From positions 1 through 5,207 of the forward strand of contig JAUVYZ010000169.1 of NCBI GenBank assembly GCA_030602845.1: 5,207 bases of DNA, read 5' to 3'. How positions within the stretch are numbered: position 1 is the stretch's first letter; each line of letters begins with the position of its first letter. The translations under genes were made by a program, and so were the position numbers. Positions 1 to 5,207 of this stretch are shown here, one piece after another. This stretch comes from Phycisphaerae bacterium (GTDB lineage: Bacteria; Planctomycetota; Phycisphaerae; Sedimentisphaerales; Anaerobacaceae). A model generated the notes under the pieces. The model was not told the DNA's origin and made no database searches. It was given only the letters and a program-made list of their open reading frames with translations.

Positions 1-1148
1 CCTTCATCGGTATTTACCATCAGGTATCCCCGCTGAAAGACCGCACCTACAAGAATCACGCGTGGGCCGTGCCATATCTCCCCCGTTCGGGGAGCAGTGG
101 CCTTGATATGCAATGCCGTTGTACCAATCTTCGCCGAGCGCAGACGCACACTAAGGATTTTTGAACCCAGCCCTGTTTCGTTTTCAACTGCTGCAACGGA
201 CCACCTGACCAGACTCGGGCAGGTTACCTCGGTTACGGTCCACTGCGAGGGCAGTTGAAACTGCAATTCCCTGACGCCGCGTCGGAGCACCTGCACCGTA
301 TAAAGACAGCCCATCACCTGGTGCGACCTTGTCAAGCTCACCATTGCAGCCGATTCGCCCAGTAGAATTGCCCGGTCGTCCTCCTGACGTCCGTTTCCCA
401 GCAAAACCACCGTCAACCTGTCCTGTCCCCCAATAGTAAGCTCAACGTTAGTACGGTCGGTTTCCTTATTATAGACCGGCGCAGACACCGGCACCGTGGC
501 GTGCATTTCCAGGTCACCCGGCGCACTCAACTTCATTGTTCCCGCCACGGCTGCCGGCAGGGACATGCCAAACTGCATACCGCCGCTGGTAAGCTCTTTC
601 AGCTTTGTCGTACCGGCAATCTCAAGGTGGTGGCTGCCTTTAGCGGTAACGATAAGGGTCAACCTGCCCTGCTTGTCGTAGCCCAATGGTGCAGGCTTGC
701 CGTCCATAACCACCTGCGTCAGCCCCATCTGAGCAAACGCCAGTGGAACTGGAACCGGCCCGTCGCCCATAGACACCACTTCAAGCTCACCGGTCAAAGT
801 TAGTTGTTCACCGGAAATCTCCGCTGAGTATTCCGCGTGTTTGACCTGTCCGAGTTCGAGGATGTCGGCTTCTCGGGCGTTGGCTTCCGCTGCGGCCAAC
901 AGCTTTTCGAATTCGGCCCGGTCCATCAACACGGCCTTGTCTGCCGGGTCAATCAACTGCGCCAGGTCTTGGTAAGGCACATAAATATTTGGTTCGAATT
1001 TTTCCGCTAGGTCCGCACCCCGAGCGGAGCAAACGAAACACCCGAGCATAACTGCAATAATTGTCAGCGGGGTCGCCAATTTGAAAATTCGAAATTCGAA
1101 ATTCGAAATTCGAAACGGAGTTCCCGGCCATCGCATACAGTATTTCAT
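1..1148 (-). CDS. Exported protein of unknown function, paralogue of the upstream gene (3' end beyond window)
   Basis: The frame is open from ATG at 1148-1146 to the left edge: 382 codons, no stop, so the C-terminus is missing. The start is supported by AGGAG 7 bases upstream and lies 4 bases after the stop of the preceding gene, indicating co-transcription and probably translational coupling. Residues 1-23 are an unusual polar extension containing FRISNFEFRIF, encoded by a heptad repeat. Residues 24-42 are a hydrophobic signal segment, with cleavage likely near CSA-RG. Residues 55-88 (IYVPYQDL ... AEFEKLLAAA) match the N-terminal motif of the 1116-residue neighbour. The rest is beta-rich with regular hydrophobic alternation. 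Residues about 283-380 (FQLPSQWTVTEV ... LVRWSV ... LHIKATAPR) resemble a module found twice in the neighbour. Cys37 and Cys40 lie in the signal region, but no good lipobox is present. I infer an extracytoplasmic protein; its function is unknown. The reading frame is certain, the role is not. Confidence 0.85.
   Translation of the reverse strand, partial: MKYCMRWPGTPFRISNFEFRIFKLATPLTIIAVMLGCFVCSARGADLAEKFEPNIYVPYQDLAQLIDPADKAVLMDRAEFEKLLAAAEANAREADILELGQVKHAEYSAEISGEQLTLTGELEVVSMGDGPVPVPLAFAQMGLTQVVMDGKPAPLGYDKQGRLTLIVTAKGSHHLEIAGTTKLKELTSGGMQFGMSLPAAVAGTMKLSAPGDLEMHATVPVSAPVYNKETDRTNVELTIGGQDRLTVVLLGNGRQEDDRAILLGESAAMVSLTRSHQVMGCLYTVQVLRRGVRELQFQLPSQWTVTEVTCPSLVRWSVAAVENETGLGSKILSVRLRSAKIGTTALHIKATAPRTGEIWHGPRVILVGAVFQRGYLMVNTDE
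1083..1115. repeat. GAAATTC heptanucleotide tandem repeat inside a coding start region
   Basis: Three perfect copies of GAAATTC (1091-1111) are flanked by an 8-base variant GAAAATTC (1083-1090) and a partial unit (1112-1115). The run lies in codons 12-22 of the second exported-protein gene. Because 7 is not a multiple of 3, the units are read in successive frames and give FRISNFEFRIF. Each unit junction forms the palindrome TTCGAA. The run is AT-rich against a GC-richer gene, suggesting insertion or expansion of a mobile repeat. Confidence 0.85.
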
Positions 1149-1152
1149 AACG

Positions 1153-4100
1153 CTACTCCTGGTCCTGTTTTGACTGCTTCCGTCGTTTTTTGCCGCCGGC
1201 ATCAGGTTTTTCAGGTGTTCCTGCTTCCGGTTGCTGCCCGGTTTGCGTTTCGCGAGCTTTTTCTGAGACGGCTTCTCTCCTGGCAGCCAAGCTTTGGCGT
1301 AGCTCCGGAAGCTTTATAAACCCCCACTGGGCCGCCCATAACAATATCACGAGAATCCCCGCGAATATACCCGTCTGCAAGGTTTGGTTTACCAGCAGCG
1401 GTGAAGACAGGTGAACAATCCCGGCGACCAATGCAGCCGCCAATATGACCAACACTCGATGGAACCCGCTGAGCTTGAGCATATACACGCCGGCGGCGAT
1501 TATCAGTATCCAGATGATTATGCTGAAAATTTCCTTACGCACCGCCGTAACCGACAGCTTACCCGGCGCCCCCTGGCGGATAAAATCGAGAACCTTACCC
1601 TGACCAGGGAGCTTGAATCCGACCTGGCTGGGCTGATCTCTCCCCAACATTTGCAGCATATTCCGGCACTGATATGACTGCAGGCGGGAAAAGACCCGGT
1701 CGTATCCTAAAAAGTAATAATCCTGCGGTATCCACAGCCGCCAGAGTGTCTGCTGTACCGGAACTTCTTCCGGCAGCGCCGGCGCAATCAGTTTCGATGC
1801 CGAAGCACCCTTGAGACCATAGGAGATTTCCAGGACGAATCTGGAAACCTGTCCCGCCGACGGCGGCAGTCGCACGATACGCTCATCGGCCGAGATGCCC
1901 ATCTCTACCGGGGTTTCATTGCCGTTCAACAGTACCGCGGTAAGCTCCGCCTTCGAAGGTAAGGTAATGGGCAGTCTATCTCCCCGGCTGGTCGCCAGCA
2001 GATAAATTGCGTGCGTGTTGAGCATGCCGTCGCGTGCCAGCACCTGCTCTATAATTGCGCCGCTGACAATGGTGGTGAAGACCCTCGCTTCTTTCTGTGT
2101 CACCACCGGCAATGAAAGCTCAAAGGGCGGTGCGTTGTATTTGAATGCCAGTGAGGCAATTCGCCGATGGGCCTGGTGAGGCAGGTCGGCGGCGCTGCCG
2201 GCATCAGCCGGTATGAGGTTCTTGCTGACCGGCTCGCCGATGGCCAGGGTTTCTGCCCTGGCTATGGCGATGTGCCCGCTCTGGTCGGACAGCTTTCCCG
2301 CCGCCAGGATGGGCTCGACCTCGACAACGGTCACCTGTCCCACCTGTCCGGCCTGGAAAGCCCGACGCGTGCGGACTTTCAACTGATAACTGCCGATGAC
2401 CTTCGATTGTAATACGACCTTGTAATATGCCCATTTAACGCCGGCCTCTTCGGTTTTCTCATCCTTGCCGCGCTGCTCCGGCGGCAACTCATCTATGCGA
2501 GGTTTTTCCTTGATGTTGGCGCCGGTTATCTGGACGCCCTTTTTGGCCAATTCCGCCGGCATCTTCAAATAAAACGTATCGACCGGAGCATAACGAATAC
2601 GATAGTCTATTACCGCCTCCTGCTCGATTGAGCCCGGCTGAATATTTACCAGCCGATGAACAACCGCCGACACCTGCGCAGGCTTGACGGCGATTTTGAA
2701 TCTTGCGCCTCCCGGCTTATCGCGGTCGATGGCCCGAAACTCGAACGCCATCACCGGCGACAGCCCTGCCATCGTGGTCCACTTCTCGGCCTGCTTGAGC
2801 GGAATGGCCTGCAGTTGCTCGAGCTTTTCCACTTCGGCCCGCAGATGGTTGGCCATCAGCAACATCAATTGTCCCTGGTACAACTGCAAATCTTTTGCAT
2901 CGGCCAGCGGCAGGGTAAAATCCACCGGTGCCTGCGGTTCCGCCCGTTCAGCGCGGGCGAGAAGATTCAACTCAAACTCCCCGGTATTCTCTCTTTTAAG
3001 GAGGATATGGAGCAGGCGTTCTTTGCCCTTGCCTTTTAACTGATAATCGTCCACCAGCTTGTCCGGCCCAACCGACTCAAGCTTCCACGGCTCCGGGAAA
3101 TTCATATCGAGTTCGAAAATGCCGGTTCGTTCGACCTTATAGTGAATGCGTCCGCGCAGTTCGAGCCGGTCGCTGTCAACCCCTAACATCCAGCGCTGAT
3201 TAACCGTGATGCGCGGCGAAGTCGTTTCAATCGCAATTGTGCTGCTATAATCAGAGGTGATGAACCGGTAAGCTGTTACCCCCGGCTGATTCTGCAGATG
3301 CTTCGGCAGCTGTCCCGTATCGACCCGGGCGAGATTCTTCACGTCTTTAAGGTAAACTAAACGACGCGGCGAATACGTAATCCCGATGAGGCCGCTTCGC
3401 CTGAGCACCTCGTCGGTTGTAATCGGCACAAGTGGAACCTGCGCCTGCGCCTCCTGCAGAAAACGCTCCATCTTGACTGTCAGCGTATATTTGTCTTTTG
3501 CTGGCGAAAAGAGTTTCACTTTAAGTGTTTGTGCGGTTTGTCCGGCGGTCGTTTCCTTTGCCGTTTCTATGTCCCACCTGGCGATGTTCGCCCCGTCAAC
3601 ACCGGTTACCCGGAACCCGCCGGGCAATTGTATGGTAAACGAATCGACCCCGCCGCGATGAATGCTGTAGTTTAATTTGACTTCATAGCCGATAAGGGCT
3701 TCAGCAACGTTAATGTGCTGGAATTGTTCGCAGATAATCACCGGCTCAAGCTCCGGCGCAGCTTCGGTCCTGGGCTTCCAGCTCAACCGCACCTGCTTTG
3801 CCGCACCTAAAAACGCCTGAAGCCGTGTCGCGGTGGTATCATCAACCTTTACCTGTGATGTAGTCGCCGCCAGCATCGGCTCTACATCCACCTTGAGGTT
3901 TTCTTCAGGTATCAGCAGCTCCAGCGTAGTTATGGCGGCCGAGGGTATGCGGAAATTCAAAACAGCCAATCCGGGTTTTGTTTCGAGCTGGCGGACAAAA
4001 TCCAGCGCCAGCACATATCGGCCTTTGCCTTTAGTTACGAAAATATATTCACCATCGACCACCCGCAGCAAAGGTACGATTTTGGTATTTTCTGCCTCGA

Positions 4101-4503
4101 GCAGCGCCGCTTCTGATACTGCGACTCCACCCAGCCCGACAGGGACCTGCACCCACCCCTCAGCGAGAATATCAATGGTAAGGCGAAGCTGCAAAGTGGC
4201 AAGCTCCTCCTTAACCTTTCCCTTGAACCGGGCGGCACTAATCAGGTACTCAAACGGCGCTTCGGCTACGCCTGCCGGTCTACCTTGTGCCGCCCGCCAG
4301 AGTTTCTGAAACTCCTTGTAGGACAGAAATACTCCCTGCTGCTCTTTCTCAAAAACACCCTTGAGCTTCTCATAGGGCACATAGACTTTACTTGGCGGGG
4401 TACTTTTTTTGTTGTGTTCGTTCCCGGCCGCACTGCCCACAGAGGCCAGAGAAAGACTCATACCACACAAAACGGCAAAGACGGTAAAATATCGACCATA
4501 CAT
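1153..4503 (-). CDS. Large exported, membrane-anchored protein of unknown function (planctomycete-type)
   Basis: This is a complete 1116-residue protein. ATG at 4503-4501 is preceded by AAGGAGA with 7-base spacing. Residues 1-25 form a Sec signal peptide (hydrophobic YFTVFAVLCGMSLSLA, cleavage likely after VGSA). Residues 40-72 carry the motif VYVPYEKL ... VFLSYKEFQKLWRAA, shared with the downstream gene. Most of residues 90-940 looks like successive beta-sandwich-type segments with patterns such as FxLP, LxIP and GxYxLxV. Two similar modules can be seen at about 276-405 (FTIQLPGGFRVTGVDGANI) and 634-770 (FYLKMPAELAKKGVQITGAN). Three membrane helices lie at about 992-1009, 1017-1032 and 1045-1062. 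They are followed by a 54-residue charged tail ending in a GKKRRKQSK-type basic stretch. Positive charges between helices 1 and 2 and in the tail suggest a large outside domain and an inside tail. No catalytic motif is visible. It is probably a cell-envelope protein. The planctomycete assignment comes from remembered similarity of the N-terminal motif. Confidence 0.9.
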   Translation of the reverse strand: MYGRYFTVFAVLCGMSLSLASVGSAAGNEHNKKSTPPSKVYVPYEKLKGVFEKEQQGVFLSYKEFQKLWRAAQGRPAGVAEAPFEYLISAARFKGKVKEELATLQLRLTIDILAEGWVQVPVGLGGVAVSEAALLEAENTKIVPLLRVVDGEYIFVTKGKGRYVLALDFVRQLETKPGLAVLNFRIPSAAITTLELLIPEENLKVDVEPMLAATTSQVKVDDTTATRLQAFLGAAKQVRLSWKPRTEAAPELEPVIICEQFQHINVAEALIGYEVKLNYSIHRGGVDSFTIQLPGGFRVTGVDGANIARWDIETAKETTAGQTAQTLKVKLFSPAKDKYTLTVKMERFLQEAQAQVPLVPITTDEVLRRSGLIGITYSPRRLVYLKDVKNLARVDTGQLPKHLQNQPGVTAYRFITSDYSSTIAIETTSPRITVNQRWMLGVDSDRLELRGRIHYKVERTGIFELDMNFPEPWKLESVGPDKLVDDYQLKGKGKERLLHILLKRENTGEFELNLLARAERAEPQAPVDFTLPLADAKDLQLYQGQLMLLMANHLRAEVEKLEQLQAIPLKQAEKWTTMAGLSPVMAFEFRAIDRDKPGGARFKIAVKPAQVSAVVHRLVNIQPGSIEQEAVIDYRIRYAPVDTFYLKMPAELAKKGVQITGANIKEKPRIDELPPEQRGKDEKTEEAGVKWAYYKVVLQSKVIGSYQLKVRTRRAFQAGQVGQVTVVEVEPILAAGKLSDQSGHIAIARAETLAIGEPVSKNLIPADAGSAADLPHQAHRRIASLAFKYNAPPFELSLPVVTQKEARVFTTIVSGAIIEQVLARDGMLNTHAIYLLATSRGDRLPITLPSKAELTAVLLNGNETPVEMGISADERIVRLPPSAGQVSRFVLEISYGLKGASASKLIAPALPEEVPVQQTLWRLWIPQDYYFLGYDRVFSRLQSYQCRNMLQMLGRDQPSQVGFKLPGQGKVLDFIRQGAPGKLSVTAVRKEIFSIIIWILIIAAGVYMLKLSGFHRVLVILAAALVAGIVHLSSPLLVNQTLQTGIFAGILVILLWAAQWGFIKLPELRQSLAARREAVSEKARETQTGQQPEAGTPEKPDAGGKKRRKQSKQDQE
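1155..1160 (-). promoter_or_regulatory. Ribosome binding site of the second exported-protein gene
   Basis: The minus strand reads AGGAGT, 6-7 bases before ATG at 1148-1146. The site lies inside the last codons of the preceding gene (CAG GAG TAG), so a ribosome finishing the first gene would pass directly over it. It supports ATG 1148 as the start even though this gives an unusually long signal-peptide n-region. Confidence 0.75.
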
Positions 4504-4510
4504 GACACGT

Positions 4511-4517
4511 TCTCCTT
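4511..4517 (-). promoter_or_regulatory. Ribosome binding site of the 1116-residue protein gene
   Basis: The minus strand reads AAGGAGA, then 7 bases, then ATG at 4503-4501. This is a strong Shine-Dalgarno match at good spacing. It fixes the start and agrees with the signal peptide beginning at that codon. Confidence 0.8.
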
Positions 4518-4552
4518 AGAGAAGGAATTCTGATGAAACCCGTGATACTGAT

Positions 4553-4580
4553 TTTGACATGCTAACAATTCTCTGGTTCC
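4553..4580 (-). promoter_or_regulatory. Candidate ECF-sigma-type promoter of the exported-protein operon
   Basis: On the minus strand GGAACC (4580-4575) is followed after 16 bases by GTCAAA (4558-4553). GGAAC at -35 with GTC at -10 and a spacer of about 16 is the pattern of extracytoplasmic-function sigma factors. Transcription would start near 4546, giving a leader of roughly 40 bases before the ATG at 4503. No comparably good sigma-70 promoter was seen between it and the gene. An envelope-stress type regulation would suit an operon of exported proteins, but this is a motif match only. Confidence 0.45.
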
Positions 4581-4602
4581 GCGTAAATAAAAATTTTCCG
4601 AC

Positions 4603-4696
4603 TAATTGGTAATCGGTGATTCGTAACTGGTGATTGGTCCGGCACGACGTCTTGCCGGATTTAACCGATTACCATTTAACCAGTTACCATTTAACC
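4603..4696. repeat. Composite quasi-palindromic repeat element: heptads, hairpin, 15-mers
   Basis: Five degenerate heptads run from 4603 to 4637 (TAATTGG, TAATCGG, TGATTCG, TAACTGG, TGATTGG). A hairpin follows, with 7-bp arms TCCGGCA (4638-4644) and TGCCGGA (4653-4659) around an 8-base loop. On the far side are 15-base units ATTTAACCGATTACC (4659-4673) and ATTTAACCAGTTACC (4674-4688), then a partial third unit (4689-4696). The right-hand units are roughly complementary to the left-hand heptads (GGTAATCGG against CCGATTACC), so the whole can fold as one long imperfect hairpin. This resembles a dispersed intergenic repeat or small non-autonomous element more than a terminator, because no T-run follows. 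Confidence 0.7.
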
Positions 4697-4742
4697 TATT
4701 AAGATTATGCAGGCAAAAAGCAAATTACTCACACTTCTTTTG

Positions 4743-4785
4743 CCCCGCACCAATTAGGCGGAGACTAAGCTCAATTGGTGCGGGG
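4743..4785. repeat. Perfect 13-bp inverted repeat (hairpin) with a 17-base loop
   Basis: CCCCGCACCAATT (4743-4755) and AATTGGTGCGGGG (4773-4785) are exact reverse complements around a 17-base spacer. Neither strand has a T-run after the stem, so it is not a typical intrinsic terminator, and no gene converges on it. It may be a repeat element, a protein-binding site or part of a structured RNA; it lies upstream of both rightward promoter candidates. Confidence 0.75.
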
Positions 4786-4871
4786 TCAACGGCAACGGTC
4801 AGCCTGGCGGCACATACCGCTCGTATTTAAAATAGGTTACCTCTGCTGAATCAATAATACGATGTTATTGG

Positions 4872-4900
4872 TTGATAGTTGAGTAAAATGTATGTAAAAT
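4872..4900 (+). promoter_or_regulatory. Candidate sigma-70 promoter, distal, for the PP-loop gene
   Basis: TTGATA (4872-4877), a 17-base spacer and TAAAAT (4895-4900) each match the consensus at five of six positions with ideal spacing. Transcription would start near 4907, leaving a leader of about 170 bases before ATG 5078. Confidence 0.5.
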
Positions 4901-4969
4901 ATCAGGTTAGTCTTTTTACAAAACGTTTACAAACCCACAGTCATTTTCGCTATAGTTTTTTTAGACTGT

Positions 4970-4998
4970 TTGACAGTTCCTGTTAAAAATGTTAGATT
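4970..4998 (+). promoter_or_regulatory. Candidate sigma-70 promoter, proximal, for the PP-loop gene
   Basis: A perfect TTGACA (4970-4975), a 17-base spacer and TAGATT (4993-4998, four of six) form a second promoter candidate. Transcription would start near 5005. The -35 box lies within a small palindrome, ACTGT-TTG-ACAGT (4965-4977), which could be an operator. TTTACAAA occurs twice just upstream (4915-4922 and 4926-4933), 11 bases apart. Confidence 0.45.
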
Positions 4999-5038
4999 CT
5001 TGGCCTCAGTAGTTCCGTTTGTATTAGTATTGGTCGCC

Positions 5039-5059
5039 CCGGCAAATCCGTCGTGCCGG
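5039..5059. repeat. CCGGCA/TGCCGG hairpin in the leader of the PP-loop gene, related to the 4638-4659 hairpin
   Basis: Arms CCGGCA (5039-5044) and TGCCGG (5054-5059) enclose a 9-base loop. The sequence is a diverged relative of the hairpin at 4638-4659: read on the minus strand it begins TCCGGCACGACG, identical to the first 12 bases of the other. It is also preceded by a TATTAG-TATTGGT stretch that recalls the heptads there. In mRNA it would end 6 bases before the ribosome site of the PP-loop gene. Confidence 0.6.
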
Positions 5060-5065
5060 ACTTTT

Positions 5066-5072
5066 AAGGAAG
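5066..5072 (+). promoter_or_regulatory. Ribosome binding site of the PP-loop gene
   Basis: AAGGAAG lies 5 bases before ATG 5078 and supports that start. It follows the CCGGCA/TGCCGG hairpin by only 6 bases, so the hairpin sits at the edge of the ribosome landing site. Confidence 0.7.
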
Positions 5073-5077
5073 TTGTA

Positions 5078-5207
5078 ATGGATTGCAAAAAATTCATCGA
5101 AGAACAAATCGCTCACATTAAGCAGACGGTCGGCGAGGCAAAGGCAATTAACGCGCTGAGCGGCGGAGTGGACAGCTCCCTCGTTACAGTGCTCGGACAC
5201 CGTGCCC
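5078..5207 (+). CDS. PP-loop ATP pyrophosphatase, GMP synthase ATP-binding-domain-like (5' end only)
   Basis: Forty-three codons are visible before the right edge, starting at ATG 5078-5080, with AAGGAAG 5 bases upstream. Residues 28-36, ALSGGVDSS, are the PP-loop signature SGGxDS that binds the pyrophosphate of ATP in the N-type ATP pyrophosphatases. The flanking sequence (KKFIEEQIAHIKQTVGEAKAI before it, LVTVLGHRA after it) resembles the start of the ATP-pyrophosphatase domain of GMP synthase (GuaA), which adenylates XMP before amination to GMP. Here the protein starts at this domain: no class I glutamine amidotransferase domain lies upstream. It could therefore be a separate GMP-synthase subunit (as in archaeal GuaAb) or one of the GuaA-like proteins often labelled ExsB family. 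NadE, QueC, TtcA and MnmA share the loop but fit the flanks less well. The family is clear; the exact substrate cannot be decided from 43 residues. Confidence 0.85.
   Translation, partial: MDCKKFIEEQIAHIKQTVGEAKAINALSGGVDSSLVTVLGHRA

Larger units (their letters stand above)
4504..5077. other. Divergent intergenic region, 574 bases, with regulatory signals and repeats but no gene
   Basis: This region separates the leftward exported-protein operon from the rightward PP-loop gene. Left to right it holds the ribosome site and ECF-like promoter of the operon, a composite quasi-palindromic repeat (4603-4696), a 13-bp perfect inverted repeat (4743-4785), two rightward sigma-70-like promoters, and a second CCGGCA hairpin. 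From 4786 to 4871 I see only a weak AT-rich stem (CAATAA at 4852-4857, TTATTG at 4865-4870). No open frame in it has a convincing ribosome site or protein-like composition, and I recognise no tRNA or known riboswitch fold. Confidence 0.7.

Noticed and set aside
501..803. Plus-strand open frame of about 100 codons
   Set aside because: It lies antisense to the second exported-protein gene, which is open across the whole stretch. It has no ribosome site and its composition (many His, Arg, Gln) is typical of a shadow frame.
1029..1040. Lipoprotein signal at Cys37 or Cys40 of the second exported protein
   Set aside because: The residues before each cysteine (V-M-L-G-C and C-F-V-C) do not fit the usual L-(A/S)-(G/A)-C lipobox well, so ordinary signal peptidase cleavage is more likely, though not certain.
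949..1131. Minus-strand 60-codon frame starting MAGNSVSNFEFRISNF
   Set aside because: It overlaps the second exported-protein gene in another frame, and the true gene has the better ribosome site and stays open to the window edge. It is of interest only as the product of a frame shift in the heptad run.
2656..3043. Two overlapping plus-strand frames of 119-127 codons
   Set aside because: Both are antisense to the large gene, with no start signals and no recognisable protein features.
3833..4309. Plus-strand open frame of 158 codons, Ser/Thr-rich
   Set aside because: It is antisense to the 1116-residue gene, which has a signal peptide, membrane helices and a good ribosome site. The Ser-rich product is an artefact of the complementary codons.
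4603..4696. CRISPR array
   Set aside because: The repeats are 7 or 15 bases long, contiguous and degenerate, with no unique spacers and no cas genes.
4743..4785. Intrinsic transcription terminator
   Set aside because: The stem is strong, but neither strand has a T-run after it, and no gene ends toward it since both flanking genes are transcribed away.
4630..4830. Plus-strand open frame of 66 codons in the intergenic region
   Set aside because: It runs through the repeat element and the 13-bp inverted repeat, has no ribosome site and gives a low-complexity product (LPFNQLPFNLL) that reflects the 15-base repeat.
4907..5077. Riboswitch in the leader of the PP-loop gene, for example purine-responsive
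   Set aside because: A leader this long upstream of a GMP-synthase-like gene made it worth checking, but I see no known purine or other aptamer core and no terminator hairpin with a T-run.

Overview
The window looks like a moderately GC-rich bacterial chromosome, most likely Planctomycetota (perhaps a Phycisphaerae-like lineage). That guess rests on the very large exported proteins carrying a Y-V-P-Y ... E-F-x-K-L N-terminal motif, which I recall from uncharacterised planctomycete proteins, on a plausible ECF-sigma promoter, and on short intergenic heptanucleotide repeats. No marker gene fixes the taxon, so it is an inference.

Layout. Positions 1-4503 are a minus-strand operon of two tandem, diverged paralogues. 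The first gene (4503 to 1153) encodes a complete 1116-residue protein with a signal peptide, a long beta-rich extracytoplasmic part holding at least two copies of a repeated module, three C-terminal membrane helices and a basic tail. The second gene starts only 4 bases after the first one's stop (ATG at 1148-1146). It stays open for 382 codons to the left edge, so it is truncated by the window. It carries the same N-terminal motif and another copy of the repeated module. Its signal peptide has an odd extension encoded by a GAAATTC heptad repeat.

Positions 4504-5077 are a 574-base divergent intergenic region rich in structure. It holds a candidate ECF-type promoter for the minus-strand operon, a composite quasi-palindromic repeat element (4603-4696), a perfect 13-bp inverted repeat (4743-4785), two good candidate sigma-70 promoters facing right, and a second CCGGCA/TGCCGG hairpin just before the right-hand gene.

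From 5078 to the right edge, on the plus strand, is the 5' end of a PP-loop ATP-pyrophosphatase gene, most like the ATP-binding domain of GMP synthase or the related 'ExsB-family' proteins. It begins directly at the PP-loop domain, with no glutamine amidotransferase domain in front.

The two minus-strand genes are probably co-transcribed and act together in the cell envelope; their function is unknown. The PP-loop gene is divergently transcribed and has no evident functional link to them. The points most worth a second look are the paralogue pair with its internal repeats, the slippage-prone heptad inside a start region, and the family of short repeat elements between the operons.
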